Shown: positions 20,904 to 35,900 of the stretch, piece after piece
Numbering within the stretch: the first letter of the stretch is position 1
Layout: each line of letters starts with the position of its first letter
Origin: Doryteuthis pealeii
Taxonomy: Eukaryota > Mollusca > Cephalopoda > Myopsida > Loliginidae
Length of the DNA stretch: 64,000 bases
Assembly: GCA_023376005.1 (NCBI GenBank)
Contig: CM042157.1
Span: 16,924,872 to 16,988,871 of the forward strand
Direction: 5' to 3'
Notes under the pieces: model-generated
Database searches by the model: none
What the model saw: the letters and a program-made list of their open reading frames with translations, nothing else
What the model was told of the DNA's origin: nothing
Translations under genes and position numbers: made by a program

Positions 20904-23900
20904 TGAATTCCGTAAGGTACCCCCTTATAGGTCCAGAAGAAATCACCTATTTTTGAAAGTATTCAAAGTTGTGATATCTTTGGTTTTTCTGGTAGATTTC
21001 GATGCGTAGAATTCATTGATGCCAAACAAAGTGATCAATTTTAAGAATTGGTGGAGATTTGAGCACTTTAATCAACTATTATAGGGTTGAAAAATTTTGG
21101 AATTTCGGTGAAATATTAGATATGGATATAATCGGCTTATTTGACAGATTTTGATGCATGAAATGCATTGATTGTAAAAAGAATCGCTTAATTCGAAGGA
21201 TTGGCTGTAATTTGAACCCTTAAATAACCCCTTATATGCCTGAAAATCACAAATTTCATGACAATGCTCGGTGTCGGTTTTATTGAATTTCCGTAAGGTA
21301 CCCCCCTTATAGGTCCAGAAGAAATCACCTATTTTTGAAAGTATTCAAAGTTGTGATATCTTTGGTTTTTCTGGTAGATTTCGATGCGTAGAATTCATTG
21401 ATGCCAAACAAAGTGATCAATTTTAAGAATTGGTGGAGATTTGAGCACTTTAATCACTATTATAGGGTTGAAAAATTTTGGAATTTCGGTGAAATATTAG
21501 ATATGGATATAATCGGCTTATTTGACAGATTTTGATGCATGAAATGCATTGATTGTAAAAGAATCGCTTAATTCGAAGGATTGGCTGTAATTTGAACCCT
21601 TAAATAACCCCTTATCATGCCTGAAAATCACAAATTTCATGACAATGCTCGGTGTCGGTTTTATTGAATTTCCGTAAGGTACCCCCCTTATAGGTCCAGA
21701 AGAAATCACCTATTTTTGAAAGTATTCAAAGTTGTGATATCTTTGATTTTTCTGGTAGATTTCGATGCGTAGAATTCATTGATGCCAAACAAAGTGATCA
21801 ATTTTAAGAATTGGTGGAGATTTGAGCACTTTAATCAATATTATAGGGTTGAAAAATTTTGGAATTTCGGTGAAATATTAGATATGGATATAAATCGGCT
21901 TATTTGACAGATTTTGATGCATGAAATGCATTGATTGTAAAAGAATCGCTTAATTCGAAGGATTGGCTGTAATTTGAACCCTTAAATAACCCCTTATCAT
22001 GCCTGAAAATCACAAATTTCATGACAATGCTCGGTGTCGGTTTTATTGAATTTCCGTAAGGTACCCCCTTATAGGTCCAGAAGAAATCACCTATTTTTGA
22101 AAGTATTCAAAGTTGTGATATCTTTGGTTTTTCTGGTAGATTTCGATGCGTAGAATTCATTGATGCCAAACAAAGTGATCAATTTTAAGAATTGGTGGAG
22201 ATTTGAGCACTTTAATCAACTATTATAGGGTTGAAAAATTTTGGAATTTCGGTGAAATATTAGATATGGATATAATCGGCTTATTTGACAGATTTTGATG
22301 CATGAAATGCATTGATTGTAAAAGAATCGCTTAATTCGAAGGATTGGCTGTAATTTGAACCCTTAAATAACCCCTTATATGCCTGAAAATCACAAATTTC
22401 ATGACAATGCTCGGTGTCGGTTTTATTGAATTTCCGTAAGGTACCCCCCTTATAGGTCCAGAAGAAATCACCTATTTTTGAAAGTATTCAAAGTTGTGAT
22501 ATCTTTGGTTTTTCTGGTAGATTTCGATGCGTAGAATTCATTGATGCCAAACAAAGTGATCAATTTTAAGAATTGGTGGAGATTTGAGCACTTTAATCAA
22601 CTATTATAGGGTTGAAAAATTTTGGAATTTCGGTGAAATATTAGATATGGATATAATCGGCTTATTTGACAGATTTTGATGCATGAAATGCATTGATTGT
22701 AAAAGAATCGCTTAATTCGAAGGATTGGCTGTAATTTGAACCCTTAAATAACCCCTTATCATGCCTGAAAATCACAAATTTCATGACAATGCTCGGTGTC
22801 GGTTTTATTGAATTTCCGTAAGGTACCCCCCTTATAGGTCCAGAAGAAATCACCTATTTTTGAAAGTATTCAAAGTTGTGATATCTTTGGTTTTTCTGGT
22901 AGATTTCGATGCGTAGAATTCATTGATGCCAAACAAAGTGATCAATTTTAAGAATTGGTGGAGATTTGAGCACTTTAATCAACTATTATAGGGTTGAAAA
23001 ATTTTGGAATTTCGGTGAAATATTAGATATGGATATAATCGGCTTATTTGACAGATTTTGATGCATGAAATGCATTGATTGTAAAAGAATCGCTTAATTC
23101 GAAGGATTGGCTGTAATTTGAACCCTTAAATAACCCCTTATCATGCCTGAAAATCACAAATTTCATGACAATGCTCGGTGTCGGTTTTATTGAATTTCCG
23201 TAAGGTACCCCCCTTATAGGTCCAGAAGAAATCACCTATTTTTGAAAGTATTCAAAGTTGTGATATCTTTGGTTTTTCTGGTAGATTTCGATGCGTAGAA
23301 TTCATTGATGCCAAACAAAGTGATCAATTTTAAGAATTGGTGGAGATTTGAGCACTTTAATCAATTATTATAGGGTTGAAAAATTTTGGAATTTCGGTGA
23401 AATATTAGATATGGATATAATCGGCTTATTTGACAGATTTTGATGCATGAAATGCATTGATTGTAAAAGAATCGCTTAATTCGAAGGATTGGCTGTAATT
23501 TGAACCCTTAAATAACCCCTTATCATGCCTGAAAATCACAAATTTCATGACAATGCTCGGTGTCGGTTTTATTGAATTTCCGTAAGGTACCCCCTTATAG
23601 GTCCAGAAGAAATCACCTATTTTTGAAAGTATTCAAAGTTGTGATATCTTTGGTTTTTCTGGTAGATTTCGATGCGTAGAATTCATTGATGCCAAACAAA
23701 GTGATCAATTTTAAGAATTGGTGGAGATTTGAGCACTTTAATCAACTATTATAGGGTTGAAAAATTTTGGAATTTCGGTGAAATATTAGATATGGATATA
23801 ATCGGCTTATTTGACAGATTTTGATGCATGAAATGCATTGATTGTAAAAGAATCGCTTAATTCGAAGGATTGGCTGTAATTTGAACCCTTAAATAACCCC

Positions 23901-26900
23901 TTATAATGCCTGAAAATCACAAATTTCATGACAATGCTCGGTGTCGGTTTTATTGAATTTCCGTAAGGTACCCCCCTTATAGGTCCAGAAGAAATCACCT
24001 ATTTTTGAAAGTATTCAAAGTTGTGATATCTTTGGTTTTTCTGGTAGATTTCGATGCGTAGAATTCATTGATGCCAAACAAAGTGATCAATTTTAAGAAT
24101 TGGTGGAGATTTGAGCACTTTAATCAACTATTATAGGGTTGAAAAATTTTGGAATTTCGGTGAAATATTAGATATGGATATAATCGGCTTATTTGACAGA
24201 TTTTGATGCATGAAATGCATTGATTGTAAAAGAATCGCTTAATTCGAAGGATTGGCTGTAATTTGAACCCTTAAATAACCCCTTATATGCCTGAAAATCA
24301 CAAATTTCATGACAATGCTCGGTGTCGGTTTTATTGAATTTCCGTAAGGTACCCCCCTTATAGGTCCAGAAGAAATCACCTATTTTTGAAAGTATTCAAA
24401 GTTGTGATATCTTTGGTTTTTCTGGTAGATTTCGATGCGTAGAATTCATTGATGCCAAACAAAGTGATCAATTTTAAGAATTGGTGGAGATTTGAGCACT
24501 TTAATCAATATTATAGGGTTGAAAAATTTTGGAATTTCGGTGAAATATTAGATATGGATATAATCGGCTTATTTGACAGATTTTGATGCATGAAATGCAT
24601 TGATTGTAAAAGAATCGCTTAATTCGAAGGATTGGCTGTAATTTGAACCCTTAAATAACCCCTTATCATGCCTGAAAATCACAAATTTCATGACAATGCT
24701 CGGTGTCGGTTTTATTGAATTTCCGTAAGGTACCCCCCTTATAGGTCCAGAAGAAATCACCTATTTTTGAAAGTATTCAAAGTTGTGATATCTTTGGTTT
24801 TTCTGGTAGATTTCGATGCGTAGAATTCATTGATGCCAAACAAAGTGATCAATTTTAAGAATTGGTGGAGATTTGAGCACTTTAATCAATATTATAGGGT
24901 TGAAAAATTTTGGAATTTCGGTGAAATATTAGATATGGATATAATCGGCTTATTTGACAGATTTTGATGCATGAAATGCATTGATTGTAAAAGAATCGCT
25001 TAATTCGAAGGATTGGCTGTAATTTGAACCCTTAAATAACCCCTTATATGCCTGAAAATCACAAATTTCATGACAATGCTCGGTGTCGGTTTTATTGAAT
25101 TTCCGTAAGGTACCCCCCTTATAGGTCCAGAAGAAATCACCTATTTTTGAAAGTATTCAAAGTTGTGATATCTTTGGTTTTTCTGGTAGATTTCGATGCG
25201 TAGAATTCATTGATGCCAAACAAAGTGATCAATTTTAAGAATTGGTGGAGATTTGAGCACTTTAATCAACTATTATAGGGTTGAAAAATTTTGGAATTTC
25301 GGTGAAATATTAGATATGGATATAATCGGCTTATTTGACAGATTTTGATGCATGAAATGCATTGATTGTAAAAGAATCGCTTAATTCGAAGGATTGGCTG
25401 TAATTTGAACCCTTAAATAACCCCTTATCATGCCTGAAAATCACAAATTTCATGACAATGCTCGGTGTCGGTTTTTCCGTAAGGTACCCCCCTTATAGGT
25501 CCAGAAGAAATCACCTATTTTTGAAAGTATTCAAAGTTGTGATATCTTTGGTTTTTCTGGTAGATTTCGATGCGTAGAATTCATTGATGCCAAACAAAGT
25601 GATCAATTTTAAGAATTGGTGGAGATTTGAGCACTTTAATCAATTATTATAGGGTTGAAAAATTTTGGAATTTCGGTGAAATATTAGATATGGATATAAT
25701 CGGCTTATTTGACAGATTTTGATGCATGAAATGCATTGATTGTAAAAGAATCGCTTAATTCGAAGGATTGGCTGTAATTTGAACCCTTAAATAACCCCTT
25801 ATCATGCCTGAAAATCACAAATTTCATGACAATGCTCGGTGTCGGTTTTATTGAATTTCCGTAAGGTACCCCCCTTATAGGTCCAGAAGAAATCACCTAT
25901 TTTTGAAAGTATTCAAAGTTGTGATATCTTTGGTTTTTCTGGTAGATTTCGATGCGTAGAATTCATTGATGCCAAACAAAGTGATCAATTTTAAGAATTG
26001 GTGGAGATTTGAGCACTTTAATCAACTATTATAGGGTTGAAAAATTTTGGAATTTCGGTGAAATATTAGATATGGATATAATCGGCTTATTTGACAGATT
26101 TTGATGCATGAAATGCATTGATTGTAAAAGAATCGCTTAATTCGAAGGATTGGCTGTAATTTGAACCCTTAAATAACCCCTTATCATGCCTGAAAATCAC
26201 AAATTTCATGACAATGCTCGGTGTCGGTTTTATTGAATTTCCGTAAGGTACCCCCCTTATAGGTCCAGAAGAAATCACCTATTTTTGAAAGTATTCAAAG
26301 TTGTGATATCTTTGGTTTTTCTGGTAGATTTCGATGCGTAGAATTCATTGATGCCAAACAAAGTGATCAATTTTAAGAATTGGTGGAGATTTGAGCACTT
26401 TAATCAACTATTATAGGGTTGAAAAATTTTGGAATTTCGGTGAAATATTAGATATGGATATAATCGGCTTATTTGACAGATTTTGATGCATGAAATGCAT
26501 TGATTGTAAAAGAATCGCTTAATTCGAAGGATTGGCTGTAATTTGAACCCTTAAATAACCCCTTATCATGCCTGAAAATCACAAATTTCATGACAATGCT
26601 CGGTGTCGGTTTTATTGAATTTCCGTAAGGTACCCCCCTTATAGGTCCAGAAGAAATCACCTATTTTTGAAAGTATTCAAAGTTGTGATATCTTTGGTTT
26701 TTCTGGTAGATTTCGATGCGTAGAATTCATTGATGCCAAACAAAGTGATCAATTTTAAGAATTGGTGGAGATTTGAGCACTTTAATCAATTATAGGGTTG
26801 AAAAATTTTGGAATTTCGGTGAAATATTAGATATGGATATAATCGGCTTATTTGACAGATTTTGATGCATGAAATGCATTGATTGTAAAAGAATCGCTTA

Positions 26901-29900
26901 ATTCGAAGGATTGGCTGTAATTTGAACCCTTAAATAACCCCTTATCATGCCTGAAAATCACAAATTTCATGACAATGCTCGGTGTCGGTTTTATTGAATT
27001 TCCGTAAGGTACCCCCCTTATAGGTCCAGAAGAAATCACCTATTTTTGAAAGTATTCAAAGTTGTGATATCTTTGGTTTTTCTGGTAGATTTCGATGCGT
27101 AGAATTCATTGATGCCAAACAAAGTGATCAATTTTAAGAATTGGTGGAGATTTGAGCACTTTAATCAATTATAGGGTTGAAAAATTTTGGAATTTCGGTG
27201 AAATATTAGATATGGATATAATCGGCTTATTTGACAGATTTTGATGCATGAAATGCATTGATTGTAAAAGAATCGCTTAATTCGAAGGATTGGCTGTAAT
27301 TTGAACCCTTAAATAACCCCTTATCATGCCTGAAAATCACAAATTTCATGACAATGCTCGGTGTCGGTTTTATTGAATTTCCGTAAGGTACCCCCCTTAT
27401 AGGTCCAGAAGAAATCACCTATTTTTGAAAGTATTCAAAGTTGTGATATCTTTGGTTTTTCTGGTAGATTTCGATGCGTAGAATTCATTGATGCCAAACA
27501 AAGTGATCAATTTTAAGAATTGGTGGAGATTTGAGCACTTTAATCAATATTATAGGGTTGAAAAATTTTGGAATTTCGGTGAAATATTAGATATGGATAT
27601 AATCGGCTTATTTGACAGATTTTGATGCATGAAATGCATTGATTGTAAAAGAATCGCTTAATTCGAAGGATTGGCTGTAATTTGAACCCTTAAATAACCC
27701 CTTATCATGCCTGAAAATCACAAATTTCATGACAATGCTCGGTGTCGGTTTTATTGAATTTCCGTAAGGTACCCCCCTTATAGGTCCAGAAGAAATCACC
27801 TATTTTTGAAAGTATTCAAAGTTGTGATATCTTTGGTTTTTCTGGTAGATTTCGATGCGTAGAATTCATTGATGCCAAACAAAGTGATCAATTTTAAGAA
27901 TTGGTGGAGATTTGAGCACTTTAATCAATATTATAGGGTTGAAAAATTTTGGAATTTCGGTGAAATATTAGATATGGATATAATCGGCTTATTTGACAGA
28001 TTTTGATGCATGAAATGCATTGATTGTAAAAGAATCGCTTAATTCGAAGGATTGGCTGTAATTTGAACCCTTAAATAACCCTTATCATGCCTGAAAATCA
28101 CAAATTTCATGACAATGCTCGGTGTCGGTTTTATTGAATTTCCGTAAGGTACCCCCCTTATAGGTCCAGAAGAAATCACCTATTTTTGAAAGTATTCAAA
28201 GTTGTGATATCTTTGGTTTTTCTGGTAGATTTCGATGCGTAGAATTCATTGATGCCAAACAAAGTGATCAATTTTAAGAATTGGTGGAGATTTGAGCACT
28301 TTAATCAATTATTATAGGGTTGAAAAATTTTGGAATTTCGGTGAAATATTAGATATGGATATAATCGGCTTATTTGACAGATTTTGATGCATGAAATGCA
28401 TTGATTGTAAAAGAATCGCTTAATTCGAAGGATTGGCTGTAATTTGAACCCTTAAATAACCCCTTATCATGCCTGAAAATCACAAATTTCATGACAATGC
28501 TCGGTGTCGGTTTTATTGAATTTCCGTAAGGTACCCCCCTTATAGGTCCAGAAGAAATCACCTATTTTTGAAAGTATTCAAAGTTGTGATATCTTTGGTT
28601 TTTCTGGTAGATTTCGATGCGTAGAATTCATTGATGCCAAACAAAGTGATCAATTTTAAGAATTGGTGGAGATTTGAGCACTTTAATCAATATTATAGGG
28701 TTGAAAAATTTTGGAATTTCGGTGAAATATTAGATATGGATATAATCGGCTTATTTGACAGATTTTGATGCATGAAATGCATTGATTGTAAAAGAATCGC
28801 TTAATTCGAAGGATTGGCTGTAATTTGAACCCTTAAATAACCCCTTATCATGCCTGAAAATCACAAATTTCATGACAATGCTCGGTGTCGGTTTTATTGA
28901 ATTTCCGTAAGGTACCCCCCTTATAGGTCCAGAAGAAATCACCTATTTTTGAAAGTATTCAAAGTTGTGATATCTTTGGTTTTTCTGGTAGATTTCGATG
29001 CGTAGAATTCATTGATGCCAAACAAAGTGATCAATTTTAAGAATTGGTGGAGATTTGAGCACTTTAATCAATATTATAGGGTTGAAAAATTTTGGAATTT
29101 CGGTGAAATATTAGATATGGATATAATCGGCTTATTTGACAGATTTTGATGCATGAAATGCATTGATTGTAAAAGAATCGCTTAATTCGAAGGATTGGCT
29201 GTAATTTGAACCCTTAAATAACCCCTTATCATGCCTGAAAATCACAAATTTCATGACAATGCTCGGTGTCGGTTTTATTGAATTTCCGTAAGGTACCCCC
29301 CTTATAGGTCCAGAAGAAATCACCTATTTTTGAAAGTATTCAAAGTTGTGATATCTTTGGTTTTTCTGGTAGATTTCGATGCGTAGAATTCATTGATGCC
29401 AAACAAAGTGATCAATTTTAAGAATTGGTGGAGATTTGAGCACTTTAATCAATATTATAGGGTTGAAAAATTTTGGAATTTCGGTGAAATATTAGATATG
29501 GATATAATCGGCTTATTTGACAGATTTTGATGCATGAAATGCATTGATTGTAAAAGAATCGCTTAATTCGAAGGATTGGCTGTAATTTGAACCCTTAAAT
29601 AACCCCTTATCATGCCTGAAAATCACAAATTTCATGACAATGCTCGGTGTCGGTTTTATTGAATTTCCGTAAGGTACCCCCTTATAGGTCCAGAAGAAAT
29701 CACCTATTTTTGAAAGTATTCAAAGTTGTGATATCTTTGGTTTTTTCTGGTAGATTTCGATGCGTAGAATTCATTGATGCCAAACAAAGTGATCAATTTT
29801 AAGAATTGGTGGAGATTTGAGCACTTTAATCAATATTATAGGGTTGAAAAATTTTGGAATTTCGGTGAAATATTAGATATGGATATAATCGGCTTATTTG

Positions 29901-32900
29901 ACAGATTTTGATGCATGAAATGCATTGATTGTAAAAGAATCGCTTAATTCGAAGGATTGGCTGTAATTTGAACCCTTAAATAACCCCTTATCATGCCTGA
30001 AAATCACAAATTTCATGACAATGCTCGGTGTCGGTTTTATTGAATTTCCGTAAGGTACCCCCCTTATAGGTCCAGAAGAAATCACCTATTTTTGAAAGTA
30101 TTCAAAGTTGTGATATCTTTGGTTTTTCTGGTAGATTTCGATGCGTAGAATTCATTGATGCCAAACAAAGTGATCAATTTTAAGAATTGGTGGAGATTTG
30201 AGCACTTTAATCAATTATTATAGGGTTGAAAAATTTTGGAATTTCGGTGAAATATTAGATATGGATATAATCGGCTTATTTGACAGATTTTGATGCATGA
30301 AATGCATTGATTGTAAAAGAATCGCTTAATTCGAAGGATTGGCTGTAATTTGAACCCTTAAATAACCCCTTATCATGCCTGAAAATCACAAATTTCATGA
30401 CAATGCTCGGTGTCGGTTTTATTGAATTTCCGTAAGGTACCCCCTTATAGGTCCAGAAGAAATCACCTATTTTTGAAAGTATTCAAAGTTGTGATATCTT
30501 TGGTTTTTTCTGGTAGATTTCGATGCGTAGAATTCATTGATGCCAAACAAAGTGATCAATTTTAAGAATTGGTGGAGATTTGAGCACTTTAATCAATATT
30601 ATAGGGTTGAAAAATTTTGGAATTTCGGTGAAATATTAGATATGGATATAATCGGCTTATTTGACAGATTTTGATGCATGAAATGCATTGATTGTAAAAG
30701 AATCGCTTAATTCGAAGGATTGGCTGTAATTTGAACCCTTAAATAACCCCTTATCATGCCTGAAAATCACAAATTTCATGACAATGCTCGGTGTCGGTTT
30801 TATTGAATTTCCGTAAGGTACCCCCCTTATAGGTCCAGAAGAAATCACCTATTTTTGAAAGTATTCAAAGTTGTGATATCTTTGGTTTTTCTGGTAGATT
30901 TCGATGCGTAGAATTCATTGATGCCAAACAAAGTGATCAATTTTAAGAATTGGTGGAGATTTGAGCACTTTAATCAACTATTATAGGGTTGAAAAATTTT
31001 GGAATTTCGGTGAAATATTAGATATGGATATAATCGGCTTATTTGACAGATTTTGATGCATGAAATGCATTGATTGTAAAAGAATCGCTTAATTCGAAGG
31101 ATTGGCTGTAATTTGAACCCTTAAATAACCCCTTATCATGCCTGAAAATCACAAATTTCATGACAATGCTCGGTGTGTCGTTTTATTGAATTTCCGTAAG
31201 GTACCCCCCTTATAGGTCCAGAAGAAATCACCTATTTTTGAAAGTATTCAAAGTTGTGATATCTTTGGTTTTTCTGGTAGATTTCGATGCGTAGAATTCA
31301 TTGATGCCAAACAAAGTGATCAATTTTAAGAATTGGTGGAGATTTGAGCACTTTAATCAATATTATAGGGTTGAAAAATTTTGGAATTTCGGTGAAATAT
31401 TAGATATGGATATAATCGGCTTATTTGACAGATTTTGATGCATGAAATGCATTGATTGTAAAAGAATCGCTTAATTCGAAGGATTGGCTGTAATTTGAAC
31501 CCTTAAATAACCCCTTATCATGCCTGAAAATCACAAATTTCATGACAATGCTCGGTGTCGGTTTTATTGAATTTCCGTAAGGTACCCCCCTTATAGGTCC
31601 AGAAGAAATCACCTATTTTTGAAAGTATTCAAAGTTGTGATATCTTTGGTTTTTCTGGTAGATTTCGATGCGTAGAATTCATTGATGCCAAACAAAGTGA
31701 TCAATTTTAAGAATTGGTGGAGATTTGAGCACTTTAATCAATATTATAGGGTTGAAAAATTTTGGAATTTCGGTGAAATATTAGATATGGATATAATCGG
31801 CTTATTTGACAGATTTTGATGCATGAAATGCATTGATTGTAAAAGAATCGCTTAATTCGAAGGATTGGCTGTAATTTGAACCCTTAAATAACCCCTTATC
31901 ATGCCTGAAAATCACAAATTTCATGACAATGCTCGGTGTCGGTTTTATTGAATTTCCGTAAGGTACCCCCCTTATAGGTCCAGAAGAAATCACCTATTTT
32001 TGAAAGTATTCAAAGTTGTGATATCTTTGGTTTTTCTGGTAGATTTCGATGCGTAGAATTCATTGATGCCAAACAAAGTGATCAATTTTAAGAATTGGTG
32101 GAGATTTGAGCACTTTAATCAATTATTATAGGGTTGAAAAATTTTGGAATTTCGGTGAAATATTAGATATGGATATAATCGGCTTATTTGACAGATTTTG
32201 ATGCATGAAATGCATTGATTGTAAAAGAATCGCTTAATTCGAAGGATTGGCTGTAATTTGAACCCTTAAATAACCCCTTATCATGCCTGAAAATCACAAA
32301 TTTCATGACAATGCTCGGTGTCGGTTTTATTGAATTTCCGTAAGGTACCCCCCTTATAGGTCCAGAAGAAATCACCTATTTTTGAAAGTATTCAAAGTTG
32401 TGATATCTTTGATTTTTCTGGTAGATTTCGATGCGTAGAATTCATTGATGCCAAACAAAGTGATCAATTTTAAGAATTGGTGGAGATTTGAGCACTTTAA
32501 TCAATTATTATAGGGTTGAAAAATTTTGGAATTTCGGTGAAATATTAGATATGGATATAATCGGCTTATTTGACAGATTTTGATGCATGAAATGCATTGA
32601 TTGTAAAAGAATCGCTTAATTCGAAGGATTGGCTGTAATTTGAACCCTTAAATAACCCCTTATCATGCCTGAAAATCACAAATTTCATGACAATGCTCGG
32701 TGTCGGTTTTATTGAATTTCCGTAAGGTACCCCCTTATAGGTCCAGAAGAAATCACCTATTTTTGAAAGTATTCAAAGTTGTGATATCTTTGGTTTTTCT
32801 GGTAGATTTCGATGCGTAGAATTCATTGATGCCAAACAAAGTGATCAATTTTAAGAATTGGTGGAGATTTGAGCACTTTAATCAATTATTATAGGGTTGA

Positions 32901-35900
32901 AAAATTTTGGAATTTCGGTGAAATATTAGATATGGATATAATCGGCTTATTTGACAGATTTTGATGCATGAAATGCATTGATTGTAAAAGAATCGCTTAA
33001 TTCGAAGGATTGGCTGTAATTTGAACCCTTAAATAACCCCTTATCATGCCTGAAAATCACAAATTTCATGACAATGCTCGGTGTCGGTTTTATTGAATTT
33101 CCGTAAGGTACCCCCCTTATAGGTCCAGAAGAAATCACCTATTTTTGAAAGTATTCAAAGTTGTGATATCTTTGGTTTTTTCTGGTAGATTTCGATGCGT
33201 AGAATTCATTGATGCCAAACAAAGTGATCAATTTTAAGAATTGGTGGAGATTTGAGCACTTTAATCAATTATTATAGGGTTGAAAAATTTTGGAATTTCG
33301 GTGAAATATTAGATATGGATATAATCGGCTTATTTGACAGATTTTGATGCATGAAATGCATTGATTGTAAAAGAATCGCTTAATTCGAAGGATTGGCTGT
33401 AATTTGAACCCTTAAATAACCCCTTATCATGCCTGAAAATCACAAATTTCATGACAATGCTCGGTGTCGGTTTTATTGAATTTCCGTAAGGTACCCCCCT
33501 TATAGGTCCAGAAGAAATCACCTATTTTTGAAAGTATTCAAAGTTGTGATATCTTTGGTTTTTCTGGTAGATTTCGATGCGTAGAATTCATTGATGCCAA
33601 ACAAAGTGATCAATTTTAAGAATTGGTGGAGATTTGAGCACTTTAATCAATATTATAGGGTTGAAAAATTTTGGAATTTCGGTGAAATATTAGATATGGA
33701 TATAATCGGCTTATTTGACAGATTTTGATGCATGAAATGCATTGATTGTAAAAGAATCGCTTAATTCGAAGGATTGGCTGTAATTTGAACCCTTAAATAA
33801 CCCCTTATCATGCCTGAAAATCACAAATTTCATGACAATGCTCGGTGTCGGTTTTATTGAATTTCCGTAAGGTACCCCCCTTATAGGTCCAGAAGAAATC
33901 ACCTATTTTTGAAAGTATTCAAAGTTGTGATATCTTTGATTTTTCTGGTAGATTTCGATGCGTAGAATTCATTGATGCCAAACAAAGTGATCAATTTTAA
34001 GAATTGGTGGAGATTTGAGCACTTTAATCAATTATTATAGGGTTGAAAAATTTTGGAATTTCGGTGAAATATTAGATATGGATATAATCGGCTTATTTGA
34101 CAGATTTTGATGCATGAAATGCATTGATTGTAAAAGAATCGCTTAATTCGAAGGATTGGCTGTAATTTGAACCCTTAAATAACCCCTTATCATGCCTGAA
34201 AATCACAAATTTCATGACAATGCTCGGTGTCGGTTTTATTGAATTTCCGTAAGGTACCCCCCTTATAGGTCCAGAAGAAATCACCTATTTTTGAAAGTAT
34301 TCAAAGTTGTGATATCTTTGGTTTTTCTGGTAGATTTCGATGCGTAGAATTCATTGATGCCAAACAAAGTGATCAATTTTAAGAATTGGTGGAGATTTGA
34401 GCACTTTAATCAACTATTATAGGGTTGAAAAATTTTGGAATTTCGGTGAAATATTAGATATGGATATAATCGGCTTATTTGACAGATTTTGATGCATGAA
34501 ATGCATTGATTGTAAAAGAATCGCTTAATTCGAAGGATTGGCTGTAATTTGAACCCTTAAATAACCCCTTATCATGCCTGAAAATCACAAATTTCATGAC
34601 AATGCTCGGTGTCGGTTTTATTGAATTTCCGTAAGGTACCCCCCTTATAGGTCCAGAAGAAATCACCTATTTTTGAAAGTATTCAAAGTTGTGATATCTT
34701 TGATTTTTCTGGTAGATTTCGATGCGTAGAATTCATTGATGCCAAACAAAGTGATCAATTTTAAGAATTGGTGGAGATTTGAGCACTTTAATCAATATTA
34801 TAGGGTTGAAAAATTTTGGAATTTCGGTGAAATATTAGATATGGATATAATCGGCTTATTTGACAGATTTTGATGCATGAAATGCATTGATTGTAAAAGA
34901 ATCGCTTAATTCGAAGGATTGGCTGTAATTTGAACCCTTAAATAACCCCTTATCATGCCTGAAAATCACAAATTTCATGACAATGCTCGGTGTCGGTTTT
35001 ATTGAATTTCCGTAAGGTACCCCCCTTATAGGTCCAGAAGAAATCACCTATTTTTGAAAGTATTCAAAGTTGTGATATCTTTGATTTTTCTGGTAGATTT
35101 CGATGCGTAGAATTCATTGATGCCAAACAAAGTGATCAATTTTAAGAATTGGTGGAGATTTGAGCACTTTAATCAATTATTATAGGGTTGAAAAATTTTG
35201 GAATTTCGGTGAAATATTAGATATGGATATAATCGGCTTATTTGACAGATTTTGATGCATGAAATGCATTGATTGTAAAAGAATCGCTTAATTCGAAGGA
35301 TTGGCTGTAATTTGAACCCTTAAATAACCCCTTATCATGCCTGAAAATCACAAATTTCATGACAATGCTCGGTGTCGGTTTTATTGAATTTCCGTAAGGT
35401 ACCCCCCTTATAGGTCCAGAAGAAATCACCTATTTTTGAAAGTATTCAAAGTTGTGATATCTTTGGTTTTTCTGGTAGATTTCGATGCGTAGAATTCATT
35501 GATGCCAAACAAAGTGATCAATTTTAAGAATTGGTGGAGATTTGAGCACTTTAATCAACTATTATAGGGTTGAAAAATTTTGGAATTTCGGTGAAATATT
35601 AGATATGGATATAATCGGCTTATTTGACAGATTTTGATGCATGAAATGCATTGATTGTAAAAGAATCGCTTAATTCGAAGGATTGGCTGTAATTTGAACC
35701 CTTAAATAACCCCTTATCATGCCTGAAAATCACAAATTTCATGACAATGCTCGGTGTCGGTTTTATTGAATTTCCGTAAGGTACCCCCCTTATAGGTCCA
35801 GAAGAAATCACCTATTTTTGAAAGTATTCAAAGTTGTGATATCTTTGGTTTTTCTGGTAGATTTCGATGCGTAGAATTCATTGATGCCAAACAAAGTGAT